DNA of 27,946 nt from Gammaproteobacteria bacterium RBG_16_37_9 (GCA_001801345.1 MGXJ01000006.1:20760-48705), one strand, 5' to 3'. Shown: positions 15,835 to 23,725, counted from the first letter of the stretch. Notes: a model not told the origin generated them from the sequence alone. Program-made: numbers and translations.

Positions 15835-16671
15835 ATGAAAAACACTTTAGCTATCTTTGAAGATTTTAAAATACGCAGGATTTACGATGAAGAAAAAGAG
15901 ATGTGGTATTTCTCTGTAGTGGATATTGTTGGCGCTTTAATCCAGCAGAATGATTTTCAAACCACAAGAAAATACTGGAATAAACTAAAAGAACGCCTAA
16001 ACAAGGAAGGAAGTGAGTCGGTGACAAAATGTCACCAACTGAAATTAGAGGCTGCTGATGGTAAAAAATACCTAACTGATGTTGCTAATCCCGAAACACT
16101 GTTACGCCTTATTCAGTCTATACCGAGTCCAAAAGCAGAACCAATTAAATTATGGCTTGCAAAAGTAGGCTATGAAAGAATGCAGGAAATAGCTGATCCT
16201 GAAAAGTCATTAAACCGAGCCAGAGAAAACTGGAAAAAGTATGGAAGAAGTGAAAAGTGGGTCCAACAAAGAATGATGGGTCAGGAAACACGCAATAAGC
16301 TAACTGACTATTGGAGCAAACATGAAGTAACCAAAGAAGAAGAATATGCAATACTTACCAATATCATTCATCAGGAATGGTCAGATGTTTCAATAAAAGA
16401 ACATAAAAATCTCAAAGGTTTAAAAGCTCAAAATTTAAGAGACCACATGACTGAAGCTGAGCTTATTTTTACTGCTTTAGCAGAGTTATCGACAAGGCAA
16501 ATAGCAGAGAGCATGGAAGCAAAAGGAGTGACAGAAAATAAAAGGGCAGGAATAAAAGGCGGCAGAATTGCTAAAAACGCTAGGGTTGAACTTGAGTCAA
16601 AAACTGGAAAGAAGGTGATTTCTAAAAAAAACTATTTGCCGACAAAAAATATAAAAGCTTATAGACAATGA
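15835..16671 (+). CDS. BRO-N domain protein with DinD-like C-terminal half
   Basis: This 278-residue protein opens with a BRO-N domain (about residues 1-115: FEDFKIRRIYDEEKEMWYFSVVDIVGAL, then YLTDVANPETLLRLIQSIPSPKAEPIKLWLAKV). This domain is shared by phage antirepressors and baculovirus BRO proteins and binds DNA. The second half (about 180-265) resembles E. coli DinD: NIIHQEWSDVSIKEHKNLKGLKAQNLRDHMTEAELIFTALAEL and a later GRIAKNARVELESKTGKKVI. DinD inhibits RecA-mediated strand exchange and is SOS-induced. No LexA-type box is obvious upstream. It opens the plus-strand accessory block, consistent with transfer by a phage or element. Confidence 0.82.
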   Translation: MKNTLAIFEDFKIRRIYDEEKEMWYFSVVDIVGALIQQNDFQTTRKYWNKLKERLNKEGSESVTKCHQLKLEAADGKKYLTDVANPETLLRLIQSIPSPKAEPIKLWLAKVGYERMQEIADPEKSLNRARENWKKYGRSEKWVQQRMMGQETRNKLTDYWSKHEVTKEEEYAILTNIIHQEWSDVSIKEHKNLKGLKAQNLRDHMTEAELIFTALAELSTRQIAESMEAKGVTENKRAGIKGGRIAKNARVELESKTGKKVISKKNYLPTKNIKAYRQ

Positions 16672-16696
16672 ATAATAAATTTGTATCTAAATATCA

Positions 16697-17218
16697 ATGG
16701 AAATAACATTTAAAAAATTTACCGAAAAGTATATACTAAAATTCATAGCTTGGTCACAAAGGCCACACGTCCGAGACACATGGTTTCAAGAAGGACATGA
16801 ACCATTAACAATGTATTATGAAAAAGCCACGAGTAATAACGGTTACGACTATCCATTTATTATTTGCTTAGATGGCGAACCAATTGGCTATATTCAATGT
16901 TCTGATTTATATGCTTATAAAAAATTATGCCCAAAAACAAAAGGTGTATTTACCAATGAAGAGTCAGGAACTTTTTGTTTAGACTTATTTATTGGCGAAG
17001 ATAGTTATTTAAATAAAGGGTATGGCACAAAAATAGTAAAGGTTTTTGTTGATAAAATATTCAAAGATTTTAAGGCCAAGAAGGTATTAGTTGATCCAGC
17101 TTGTTCGAACAAGCGTGCAATCAGTTGTTATGAAAAAGCTGGTTTTAAATTTATACGCAGTGAGATCAATGGAATAATTGAGTGTTGCATTATGCAGTTT
17201 ATAAGAGCCAATATTTAG
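16697..17218 (+). CDS. GNAT acetyltransferase, AAC(6')-like
   Basis: This 173-residue N-acetyltransferase has the acetyl-CoA-binding region LDLFIGEDSYLNKGYGTKIVKVFVDKIF, then VLVDPACSNKRAISCYEKAGFKFI. That arrangement closely resembles the aminoglycoside 6'-N-acetyltransferase/Acetyltransf_8 branch of GNAT enzymes. The N-terminal part (FIAWSQRPHVRDTWFQ; GEPIGYIQCSDLY) also fits. It may inactivate an aminoglycoside, or acetylate some other amine; the clinical-type substrate cannot be deduced. It starts 25 bases after the BRO/DinD-like gene on the same strand. A StrB-like kinase lies 2 kb downstream. Confidence 0.85.
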   Translation: MEITFKKFTEKYILKFIAWSQRPHVRDTWFQEGHEPLTMYYEKATSNNGYDYPFIICLDGEPIGYIQCSDLYAYKKLCPKTKGVFTNEESGTFCLDLFIGEDSYLNKGYGTKIVKVFVDKIFKDFKAKKVLVDPACSNKRAISCYEKAGFKFIRSEINGIIECCIMQFIRANI

Positions 17219-17318
17219 GCTAGTTGTAAATGGGCTTGGTCGCACTAGCAATTCTAACAGTCTAAATCAAGAATCCAGAGAATCTTTCGATTTAACAGGT
17301 ATAATAAGTTATCCAAAG

Positions 17319-17346
17319 GGTAGGGGCAAATTGCCACCCCCCTTTT
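17319..17346 (+). terminator. Possible terminator-like GC hairpin ahead of the NUDIX gene
   Basis: GGGGC (17323-17327) pairs with GCC-A-CC (17333-17338) around AAATT, followed by CCCC and TTTT. It is imperfect (one bulge), and could end the acetyltransferase transcript. Weak call. Confidence 0.3.
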
Positions 17347-17365
17347 AAAAAGAAAAAAGCCCCTA

Positions 17366-17869
17366 ATGTTAAAAAAGGTATATCAAATGACTCCCGCTAA
17401 CGACCCCATACGATTAATTAATTTATCAGATATTGATGAAAAAATTTATGCATTTCGTGGAGTTGATTGCATAGTTTTAACTCAAGATAACAAAATTATA
17501 TTACAAAAACGTGGTGATAATTGGAACCGCTTTCCTGGCTATCTTGCATCTTTTGGCGGACAAATAGAAGCTGGTGAAACATCGATGCAAGCTTTGATAC
17601 GCGAACTAAACGAAGAACTAGGAGCACAGGTTAAAGAATCTGATGTTATCAGCCTAGGTGCTGTTACCGAGGCGGTGACCGGACATACTGAATTGATTTA
17701 CGTTTATTTTTGGCAAGATTTGCATGGCACTATCACTGGCTGTTACGAAGGTGAAGTAAGATACTACGACAATATACAGGATATCCTCGCTTGTCCTAAA
17801 GTCATGGATGATACTCGTTGGGCACTAAATGAATGCATAACCAGAAAACTTTTGCCGGTTAATCTCTAA
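17366..17869 (+). CDS. NUDIX hydrolase
   Basis: This 167-residue protein has an intact Nudix box GX5EX7REUXEEXGU at residues 65-87 (GQIEAGETSMQALIRELNEELGA). It hydrolyses a nucleoside diphosphate linked to another moiety; the substrate is not evident. Upstream residues QKRGDNWNRFPGYLASFGG resemble small NTP/sugar-nucleotide NUDIX enzymes. An in-frame ATG at 17387 is an alternative start. The next gene begins 7 bases after its stop, so the two are very likely co-transcribed, and a functional pairing is plausible. Confidence 0.9.
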   Translation: MLKKVYQMTPANDPIRLINLSDIDEKIYAFRGVDCIVLTQDNKIILQKRGDNWNRFPGYLASFGGQIEAGETSMQALIRELNEELGAQVKESDVISLGAVTEAVTGHTELIYVYFWQDLHGTITGCYEGEVRYYDNIQDILACPKVMDDTRWALNECITRKLLPVNL

Positions 17870-17875
17870 AGAAAC

Positions 17876-18613
17876 ATGAATAAAAAAATTGAAAAAATCA
17901 TTGAGAATCACTGGAACCAGCTGGTAGAAAGCTGTTATTTTTATCGTGGCATGTCTCTGAATGATTTGGATTTAAAATCTAAAATTGTTTTAGATCCAAA
18001 GAAAAATCCACTAAAAGATATCGCACCTCTGCTTATGAAATATAGTGAATTTTTGCTGAATATGATTAAAAGAGGATTAGAGTTCAAAGTTAATGATTTT
18101 TATATTGAACCCTTACAAAAAGTACTAACCTGGACAATAAGAGATATAAAAAACCCTGGGATTGATTTTACAGCTAATTATGCTGACGCAGCCGCATATG
18201 CGTTTAACTACGCTGGAAGCCAGGTAAAACATAATTTTAACATCATTGCTAATACTATAGGTAAATGTAAAAATCAACCTTGTTTTAACGTCGCAGAAAA
18301 AAAGAGATTTCTACAAATAACCAAAAAAGTGCTGGAATTATTATCGCTTGAAAATAGTGAAAAACATAAACCGATTGTACTTAAAGTCAAACGGAGTTGC
18401 AAAGCATTTGAGAATAATTCGATAGAAGAATTAAATTTAGGATCTTACCAATTTTTTCTCAAGCGCATTGCTAAAGTTGCAAACCAAAACGACAGCTTCA
18501 CAGCTAACAAAATCGCTTTTTTCCTACATCAAAAATCCCAGACAGGCAACTTCAATGTACGACTGCTCAAACCGTTACGTCAAAGCGATATCGAAGAAAT
18601 CATTAAATTTTAG
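17876..18613 (+). CDS. Unrecognised 245-residue protein, faintly ADP-ribosyltransferase-like
   Basis: I do not recognise this protein with confidence. It is soluble, without a signal peptide or membrane segment. Two short stretches resemble ADP-ribosyltransferase-fold motifs: FYRGMSLNDLD near residue 22 (the RG strand that binds NAD) and IDFTANYADAAAYAFNYA near 95 (the STS-type strand and helix). The third expected motif, a catalytic Glu, is not obvious, so an inactive or divergent fold, or coincidence, remains possible. The C-terminal half is helical and Lys/Leu-rich. It begins 7 bases after the NUDIX gene, and enzymes that handle ADP-ribose are often NUDIX hydrolases, which mildly supports the idea. 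Confidence 0.55.
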   Translation: MNKKIEKIIENHWNQLVESCYFYRGMSLNDLDLKSKIVLDPKKNPLKDIAPLLMKYSEFLLNMIKRGLEFKVNDFYIEPLQKVLTWTIRDIKNPGIDFTANYADAAAYAFNYAGSQVKHNFNIIANTIGKCKNQPCFNVAEKKRFLQITKKVLELLSLENSEKHKPIVLKVKRSCKAFENNSIEELNLGSYQFFLKRIAKVANQNDSFTANKIAFFLHQKSQTGNFNVRLLKPLRQSDIEEIIKF

Positions 18614-18663
18614 TTTTTACTTAGAATAAATATTTATGCTTATTGAATAGAAAGAATGAAAAA

Positions 18664-19221
18664 ATGACCACATGTATTTTTATTCGGCATGCTTCGACCA
18701 AAACAGGTATCTCTGATAAGTTGCGCCCTATAAGCGACGTTGGAATAGCACAAGCTAAAAAATGTACGCTGCTATTAAAATCCGAAACGCCGTTTGATCT
18801 GGCAATAACTTCCTCAGCTTTAAGAACCAAAGAAACTTTAAAAATAATTCTAGATCAACTTGTACAAACACCAAAAATTATCGAGGTTGCTAGCATTTAT
18901 GAGCCTGCAAGTGCTAAAGATCAAGCGGAAGTTGATAAAATATTAAATACTCTCGGCGAGGCTTCGCTGGAAGCTTACATAGAAAGTGATATAAATAATT
19001 CTTGGTCAAGATACGAGAAAAGCGCTATTGCAGATTTGCTTAGCATTCTTGAGGAATATAAACCTAATAGAGTGTTGATAGTTGGTCATGGTAATATTAT
19101 AAACGCTCTCGGTTTAGCTCTTGCTCCAGCGGCAACAAAATTAAAGCATATTTACTTTAATAATTGTGATGGCTTTGAGATCTCTGATGGTAAACTCGTT
19201 CGATTAATAACAAAACCGTGA
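18664..19221 (+). CDS. Histidine phosphatase superfamily (phosphoglycerate mutase-like) protein
   Basis: This 185-residue protein has the histidine phosphatase core: FIRHAST at residues 6-12 (RHA in place of the usual RHG), the ITSSALRTKETL segment, and the second catalytic His in LIVGHGNIINAL. The short, cap-poor form suggests a SixA- or CobC-like phosphatase; the substrate is unknown. The frame extends upstream to a TTG at 18643, but the ATG at 18664 starts at the first beta strand, as in relatives. It lies 50 bases below the unknown 245-residue gene on the same strand. Confidence 0.87.
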   Translation: MTTCIFIRHASTKTGISDKLRPISDVGIAQAKKCTLLLKSETPFDLAITSSALRTKETLKIILDQLVQTPKIIEVASIYEPASAKDQAEVDKILNTLGEASLEAYIESDINNSWSRYEKSAIADLLSILEEYKPNRVLIVGHGNIINALGLALAPAATKLKHIYFNNCDGFEISDGKLVRLITKP

Positions 19222-19336
19222 TGCAAGATAAGTAGTAGTGTTTTTTATTAGGAAACCCATGCAATCACACGAACAAATAATAAATACTTTAATAGAGTTA
19301 CATTATAAATAGTTCGTTTAATTAGCAAGATAACTC

Positions 19337-20227
19337 ATGAATAAACTAACCCAAAATGTCGTAAATATTCTCGGTGAAAATGGTAAAAAATGGATCGCCA
19401 ATTTACCAGGCACCATTGAAATACTCGCGGATTACTGGAATTTAAGTCATCTTGTTCCTGTCGATAATATGAGTTTCAACTATGTTGCCAAAGCAATAGA
19501 TAATTCAAATCAAGCAGTGGTATTAAAAATAGGTTTTGATACAAGTGTTATTGCTGATGAAAAACGCGCATTGACATATTTCGATGGCAACGCTTCAATT
19601 CGTCTCATTGACTACAACGAAAAATATAACGCCTTATTACTGCAGCAAGCTACTCCAGGAACCACATTGAAATCGCTTTACCCAGCTAACGACAAATTTG
19701 TTATTGATTGTTATGTAGACACAGTGCAAAAACTACTCAATAAACCACTGAATAGTAAAAATGGCTTTCGTTATATTAGTGATTGGTTAAAAATGCTCGA
19801 TGGGTTTAAATCAGATAAATTACCAGAATATCTATTGAAAAAAGCTATCTATTTAAAAAACACTTTGCTTGTTTCGATTAAAACTGAAATTGTGTTGCAC
19901 GGCGATTTACACCAAGATAATATTTTAAAAGATAACGACAGGTGGTTGGCGATTGACCCTAAGGGAATTATAGGGGAGCCTGAATTTGAGATTGCAGCAT
20001 TTGATTTTATCCATGATACTGAGTTGACCAATAATCTTGATACCAAGAAATTATTTTTAAACAGAATGAATATCATTGCTGAAAGATCTAACTTAAGCGC
20101 AGAACGCATTAAAAATTGGACTTTGGTCAGATTGATTTTGTCAGCCGTTTGGCACATTGAAGATAATGGCGATCCTGGTTTATCCATAAAATTGGCAGAG
20201 ATGTTGAGCGATGATGTGGTAATCTAA
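19337..20227 (+). CDS. APH(6)/StrB-type (aminoglycoside/hydroxyurea) phosphotransferase
   Basis: This 296-residue kinase has the layout of the APH_6_hur family that includes StrB (streptomycin 6-phosphotransferase). WIANLPGTIEILADYWNLS is near the N-terminus, the ATP-binding lysine lies in VVLKIGFD, the catalytic Brenner motif is HGDLHQDNIL (His188, Asp190), and the metal-binding Asp207 lies in WLAIDPKGIIGEPEFEIAAF. That last string is characteristic of the family. Relatives in genomes without an antibiotic history have unknown small-molecule substrates, so real streptomycin resistance cannot be claimed. It ends the same plus-strand run as the NUDIX gene. Confidence 0.87.
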   Translation: MNKLTQNVVNILGENGKKWIANLPGTIEILADYWNLSHLVPVDNMSFNYVAKAIDNSNQAVVLKIGFDTSVIADEKRALTYFDGNASIRLIDYNEKYNALLLQQATPGTTLKSLYPANDKFVIDCYVDTVQKLLNKPLNSKNGFRYISDWLKMLDGFKSDKLPEYLLKKAIYLKNTLLVSIKTEIVLHGDLHQDNILKDNDRWLAIDPKGIIGEPEFEIAAFDFIHDTELTNNLDTKKLFLNRMNIIAERSNLSAERIKNWTLVRLILSAVWHIEDNGDPGLSIKLAEMLSDDVVI

Positions 20228-20270
20228 TAGCAATAAATCCCCTGGAAAAACCTTGACTTTATAAATACGA

Positions 20271-20293
20271 TCTCACATGATATCGATGTGAGA
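20271..20293. promoter_or_regulatory. Perfect 8-bp inverted repeat below the StrB-like gene
   Basis: TCTCACAT (20271-20278) and ATGTGAGA (20286-20293) flank GATATCG. TTGACT lies at 20253-20258, and TGATAT within the repeat could be a -10, so this may be an operator overlapping a promoter. It could equally be a hairpin ending the kinase transcript, but no T-run follows. Confidence 0.35.
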
Positions 20294-20351
20294 AAAAGAA
20301 TGGGTTGGCAGGATCTTCATATGTATAAGTGCTAGGATAATTGAGCGAGTA

Positions 20352-20406
20352 GGTCTTGAATCTTAACCGAAACTTTCTAGCTAAATCCAAGACCCGGTCC
20401 TTTTTT
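20352..20406 (+). terminator. Long-loop inverted repeat followed by T6
   Basis: GGTCTTG (20352-20358) and CAAGACC (20388-20394) bracket a 29-base loop, then CGGTCC and six T residues follow. This could be the 3' end of a small structured transcript beginning near the hairpin at 20271, or a plain terminator. No known RNA family is recognised. Confidence 0.3.
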
Positions 20407-20410
20407 CCGC

Positions 20411-20602
20411 TTAAATTTTATTATGTTTGCTCCTTATTTTTAGATCAACCAAGCAAACTATTACAGCGCCAATAATTGCACTAATTGGGATTATGCTAAC
20501 GGCATATTTGTAGGCTATAAGATCATATTGCCTAAAGCCATTGCTAGCAAATTTACCGGAAAAGGTGTCAAGTTGGTGTTCAGGCCACAAAGAAAATATT
20601 GG
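20411..20602 (-). pseudogene. Remnant or non-ATG small membrane-protein frame
   Basis: The minus strand is open for 63 codons between stops, with no ATG or GTG and one TTG at 20590. It reads WPEHQLDTFSGKFASN, then a clear membrane helix YAVSIIPISAIIGAVIVCLV and a basic end KIRSKHNKI. The amphipathic, protein-like composition, plus a C-terminal-tail look, suggests the 3' stub of a lost membrane-protein gene. No family is recognised and chance is possible. Confidence 0.35.
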
Positions 20603-20624
20603 TTAATTAATAGCGGAGCAATTT

Positions 20625-21182
20625 ATGGTAAAGTTTTTGATAAAAAATTATATTAGGTTAAAAAAGCAAGGTATTTTTTTATTTTTAATGATGCTGTTTA
20701 TTTCTATTTTTAACTCAACTATCATTTTTGCAAAGTCAGAAAACAACAACGTGATTATTAATGGTGAAGAATTTATTCCTGTAGCAGGCACTATTAGCCT
20801 TCGGGAAGATAAATATATCCCTTCAAAAGTGCCAACTGTCATGGATATGCTGATTACACAAACAGGTGGGGGCAAAGCACAATATTTAGTAAAAGATAAT
20901 GTTATAAAAATATTTATAATAAAATATAAAGCATTAATAACATTAAAAGGTAAAAAGACTGAGAAATTAATAGAGCAAAGAGGGCTGTATAACAAACTAC
21001 ATCCTGATATAAAAAAAGCCTTATATAATGGAGGGAAATTTTATGGTTCTTTTGATGTGCATTTTTGTTATGCAAAAAATGATCCTTTAATAGTGTATAT
21101 AGGTTATAAAGATAAGTCATATAGCTTTCCTGCTTTATTGACTGATGAAACTAATATAGATGATCAATGGAAAAAAACGTAA
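20625..21182 (+). CDS. Secreted or membrane-anchored hypothetical protein
   Basis: The 185-residue product starts with a basic N-terminus and a long hydrophobic segment (IFLFLMMLFISIFNSTIIFA), which looks like an uncleaved anchor or a signal peptide. The rest is soluble, with alternating beta-type stretches (VIINGEEFIPVAGTISL; VIKIFIIKYKALITLKG) and a C-terminal FYGSFDVHFCYAKNDPLIVYIGYKDKSYSFPALL. I do not recognise a family. It stands alone on the plus strand, convergent with the ABC operon, and is the last gene of the accessory block. Confidence 0.65.
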   Translation: MVKFLIKNYIRLKKQGIFLFLMMLFISIFNSTIIFAKSENNNVIINGEEFIPVAGTISLREDKYIPSKVPTVMDMLITQTGGGKAQYLVKDNVIKIFIIKYKALITLKGKKTEKLIEQRGLYNKLHPDIKKALYNGGKFYGSFDVHFCYAKNDPLIVYIGYKDKSYSFPALLTDETNIDDQWKKT

Positions 21183-21255
21183 CCCTTATTTTTTTATGTA
21201 TCTTACTAATTTAAGGAGTAATCATCTGTTGAAACTCAAAAGATCCAAACAAATT

Positions 21256-22032
21256 TTATTTATTGAATTCTCGCAAAAACAGCTGCAATCTTTTACTCTG
21301 TGGATTATTAAGTAATTCTTGTGGGGTGCCAGTTTCTATAACTTTGCCTTGATCCATAAAAATTATTTTACTTGCAATTTCAGCAGCAAAGTTTAATTGA
21401 TGTGTAGTGATCACAACTGTCTTTCCATTTTCTATAGCTAAAATTTTAATTACATCAATAATATTATTTACTAATTCAGGATCAAGAGCAGAAGTTGGTT
21501 CATCAAATAATATTATTTCTGGTTGCATAGAGAGTGCGCGAGCGATAGCAGCCCTCTGTTTTTGACCGCCAGATAGTTCACATGGATAGGAATTGCTTTT
21601 TTCTCCCATTCCAATTTTTTTCAGTAAGTTCTGTGCTTCTATTATCGCTTCTTTCTTACTGCTTTTTTTTAAAAGTAAAGGAGCTAAAACTAAATTTTCT
21701 AAAACTGTTTTATTAGGAAAAAGAGGGAAATTTTGAAATACTATTCCTATTTTTTGTTTGACTTGTCTCCAGATATTTTTGTCAATATATTCGACGCGTC
21801 CAAAGTTGTTTGTGCGCGCTACACAAACCTGTTCGATATGAATTTCTCCTGCATCAATTTTTTCCAGTTGCATTAATATTCGTAAGAATGTGGATTTTCC
21901 TCCGCCAGAAGGACCAATAATCACAACTACCTCGCCTTTTGCAATATCAAGGTTGACGTTATTTAACGCATAGCAAGCGCCGTATCTTTTGACTAAATTT
22001 TTTACTGTTATTTGATTATTCATAATAGGCAT
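21256..22032 (-). CDS. Polar amino-acid ABC importer, ATP-binding subunit (probably histidine)
   Basis: This 258-residue ATPase energises uptake. Walker A GPSGGGKST is at about residues 40-48, followed by the Q-loop VFQNFPLFPNKTVLENL, signature LSGGQKQR, Walker B IILFDEPTSALDPE, and the switch His in VITTHQL. It belongs to the HisP/GlnQ/ArtP group. Two ATGs are possible (22032 and 22023), and both overlap or abut the end of the permease gene (stop at 22016), so translation is coupled. It is the last gene of a three-gene operon with permease and binding protein. The histidine assignment rests on the leader upstream of the operon. Confidence 0.93.
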   Translation of the reverse strand: MPIMNNQITVKNLVKRYGACYALNNVNLDIAKGEVVVIIGPSGGGKSTFLRILMQLEKIDAGEIHIEQVCVARTNNFGRVEYIDKNIWRQVKQKIGIVFQNFPLFPNKTVLENLVLAPLLLKKSSKKEAIIEAQNLLKKIGMGEKSNSYPCELSGGQKQRAAIARALSMQPEIILFDEPTSALDPELVNNIIDVIKILAIENGKTVVITTHQLNFAAEIASKIIFMDQGKVIETGTPQELLNNPQSKRLQLFLREFNK

Positions 22033-22681
22033 AATGTTTTTCTAGTGCATCAAAAACTTTTGTAAATATATATGTCATGATCAAATAGAATGTTGCCGCA
22101 ATTAAAAAAGGATAAATGACAAATTCTCTAGCTGCGGTGATTTTTACTATTGTGAATACTTCAACAATGCCAATAACCTGTGCTAGAGATGTGTCTTTAA
22201 TCAAAGTAACAACCTCGTTACCTATTGGGGGCAACACTCTTTTTAGAGTTTGCGGCAAAATTATATGACGCATTGTTTGCCAATAATTCAAACCTAAAAC
22301 CTCGGCACCTTCAAATTGTGAGCGCTCAATTGACTGGATTCCGGAACGAAAAATTTCGGCGTAATAAGCAGCATAATTTAATACGAATGTTATTACAGCA
22401 GCGGGAAATCTTTCTATGTTTATCCCAAGATTTCCCATGCCAAAATAAACAAATATTAGCTGCAACATAAGCGGTGTGCCACGCATTACCCAAATATAAA
22501 TTTGGATGCTTTTCGAAAGTATTTTGCAATTTGATAAACGGCCTATTGCAAGAATAATCCCAAGTGGAATCGAAAAAACCATAGTTAAAATAAAAAGCTC
22601 AAAAACAACTTTAATGCCAGGCAAGATCTGCCAAAAAAGACCCGTTAAATTCAAGCATATATTTTGTAATGAGCTAATCAT
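22016..22681 (-). CDS. Polar amino-acid ABC importer, permease subunit
   Basis: The 221-residue inner-membrane permease belongs to the HisM/GlnP family, with about five membrane helices. The N-terminal segment is GIKVVFELFILTMVFSIPLGIILAIG. The conserved EAA-type loop that docks to the ATPase reads GAEVLGLNYWQTMRHIILPQTLKRVLPPIGNE. Only one permease gene is present, so a homodimer is expected, whereas HisQ/HisM systems use two. It is 14 bases below the binding-protein gene and overlaps the ATPase start. Confidence 0.93.
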   Translation of the reverse strand: MISSLQNICLNLTGLFWQILPGIKVVFELFILTMVFSIPLGIILAIGRLSNCKILSKSIQIYIWVMRGTPLMLQLIFVYFGMGNLGINIERFPAAVITFVLNYAAYYAEIFRSGIQSIERSQFEGAEVLGLNYWQTMRHIILPQTLKRVLPPIGNEVVTLIKDTSLAQVIGIVEVFTIVKITAAREFVIYPFLIAATFYLIMTYIFTKVFDALEKHYAYYE

Positions 22682-22695
22682 AAATTTACCTGGGA

Positions 22696-23502
22696 TTAGA
22701 ATTCTTTTACCGAGAAAATATTACGATCAAACCATTTCTTACTAATCTTTGCCGCTGTTCCATCTTGAATCATTGAATCTAATGCCGATTGCACTTTATC
22801 TCGTAGAGCTACTTCATTTTTGCGAAAGGCAATGCCAAATTGTTGCTTACCAAGAAACCCTGATAATTTTCTAAATTTAAGTTTTTGCATCTTAGTATAG
22901 TAGTCAGCAAATATTTCATCGACTGCTACCGCATCAACTCCTCCTTTAATTAGATCGTATAATGCCATTGGATTATCAGGATACTGCACCAATTTTTTAA
23001 GAGTTGTTGGCTTGAAATCACTACCTTTGTAATTTTGAATATAATCTACTGCGGGCGCACCGGATTGCGCCGCAACTTTTTTACCATTTAAATCTGCAAG
23101 TCTTTTTATATCTGAATTTTTATTTACCAAAACCACAACTTTGTTTGTCATGTATGGTTTAGAAAACAGCACTTTTATTTTGCGTTCTTCGCTAATAGTC
23201 ATTCCATTCCAAATGGCATCAATATTGCTATTTTTTAGCTCGAAAAAAATGCTATCCCAAACACATGGTTGAAAAACAATTTTCACTTTTAGTCTTCTTG
23301 CCACTTCTTTTGCTAGATCAATATCAAAACCAATTATTTGGCCGTCCTTATCTCTAAATCCCATAGGAGCAAAAGTTTCATCTAATCCAACAATAAATGT
23401 GCCCTTAGCCTGGATTTTTTTGTAAGAATCATCACTGTTTGCAAAAACCGTAGTGAAATAGCAAAGTAGTAGAAAAAGTGTAGCAAGTAATTTAGTGTTC
23501 AT
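22696..23502 (-). CDS. Periplasmic amino-acid-binding protein (SBP family 3, probably histidine)
   Basis: The 268-residue protein has a cleavable signal peptide (MNTKLLATLFLLLCYFTTVFA) and the SBP_bac_3 fold: GTFIVGLDETFAPMGFRDKDGQIIGFDIDLAKEVARRL near the N-terminus, NIDAIWNGMTISEERK, and LNGKKVAAQSGAPAVDYI. It delivers a polar amino acid to the permease. ATG at 23502 follows AGAGGA. It is the first gene of the operon. The intrinsic terminator and His-rich leader ORF just upstream indicate that expression responds to histidyl-tRNA charging, so histidine is the likely ligand. Confidence 0.93.
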   Translation of the reverse strand: MNTKLLATLFLLLCYFTTVFANSDDSYKKIQAKGTFIVGLDETFAPMGFRDKDGQIIGFDIDLAKEVARRLKVKIVFQPCVWDSIFFELKNSNIDAIWNGMTISEERKIKVLFSKPYMTNKVVVLVNKNSDIKRLADLNGKKVAAQSGAPAVDYIQNYKGSDFKPTTLKKLVQYPDNPMALYDLIKGGVDAVAVDEIFADYYTKMQKLKFRKLSGFLGKQQFGIAFRKNEVALRDKVQSALDSMIQDGTAAKISKKWFDRNIFSVKEF

Positions 23503-23532
23503 AATAATATCCTCTGATTAAAATTTAAAAAT

Positions 23533-23575
23533 AATAAAACCCGGTGAAGAATTTTGCTTCTTACCGGGTTTTATT
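23533..23575 (-). terminator. Intrinsic terminator acting as attenuator upstream of the ABC operon
   Basis: Read on the minus strand, 13-base perfect arms (AATAAAACCCGGT and its complement) with an inner GAAG/CTTC stem and a 7-base loop are followed by TTTTATTATTTTT. The hairpin ends about 30 bases before the binding-protein ATG and lies in the 5' untranslated region of the operon. A terminator placed before its first gene is the expected position for an attenuator. Confidence 0.85.
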
Positions 23576-23671
23576 AATTGAGTTATTTAAAATTAATTCC
23601 GGAAGGAGCAATTAGCAGCCCTCCAGAAAACGTCAAACGAAGGAAAGCCACATCACATATGGTGATGGTGG
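23564..23671 (-). promoter_or_regulatory. Alternative pairings of a his-type attenuator (pause hairpin and antiterminator)
   Basis: Two further pairings fit ribosome-controlled attenuation. A pause-type hairpin pairs CATCAC (23651-23656) with GTGATG (23662-23667), extended by CCA/TGG, and contains the last His codons of the leader ORF. A possible antiterminator pairs AATTAATTCCGG (23591-23602) with the region CCGG...ATTAATT (23564-23579), taking up one arm of the terminator. A ribosome stalled at His codons would block the first hairpin. How the two alternatives connect was judged by eye only. Confidence 0.6.
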
Positions 23672-23718
23672 CAATGGTGTGAATTGAAAATTATTGTTTT
23701 AGTATTTACAGCACTCAT
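23653..23718 (-). CDS. Histidine leader peptide of the ABC operon
   Basis: The minus strand holds a 21-codon ORF beginning MSAVNTKTIIFNS and then HHCHHHHM before TGA (23653-23655). Six of seven consecutive codons are CAC/CAT. An in-frame upstream ATG at 23727 would add three residues, including another His. This matches the logic of the enteric his operon leader (seven His in a row), but the peptide sequence is unrelated. It is followed by a hairpin over the His codons and an intrinsic terminator, then by a histidine-type ABC importer. No strong ribosome site is visible upstream, which is the main weakness. Confidence 0.8.
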   Translation of the reverse strand: MSAVNTKTIIFNSHHCHHHHM

Positions 23719-23725
23719 GTGAAAC

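Larger units (their letters stand above)
20228..20624. other. 397-bp intergenic region with two structured elements and a gene remnant
   Basis: This gap holds a perfect hairpin (20271-20293), a longer inverted repeat with a T6 tract (20352-20406), and a minus-strand open frame without a normal start (20411-20602). Each is listed separately. A TTGACT sits at 20253-20258 just before the first hairpin. No RNA gene is recognised. Confidence 0.45.

Noticed and set aside
15835..16671. LexA box upstream of the DinD-like gene
   Set aside because: No CTG-N10-CAG-type palindrome is visible in the preceding ~100 bases.
19259..19312. 17-codon ORF after the histidine phosphatase gene, with AGGAAA upstream
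   Set aside because: Too short, no biased codons and no structure downstream that would make it a leader peptide; could be a chance frame or scar.
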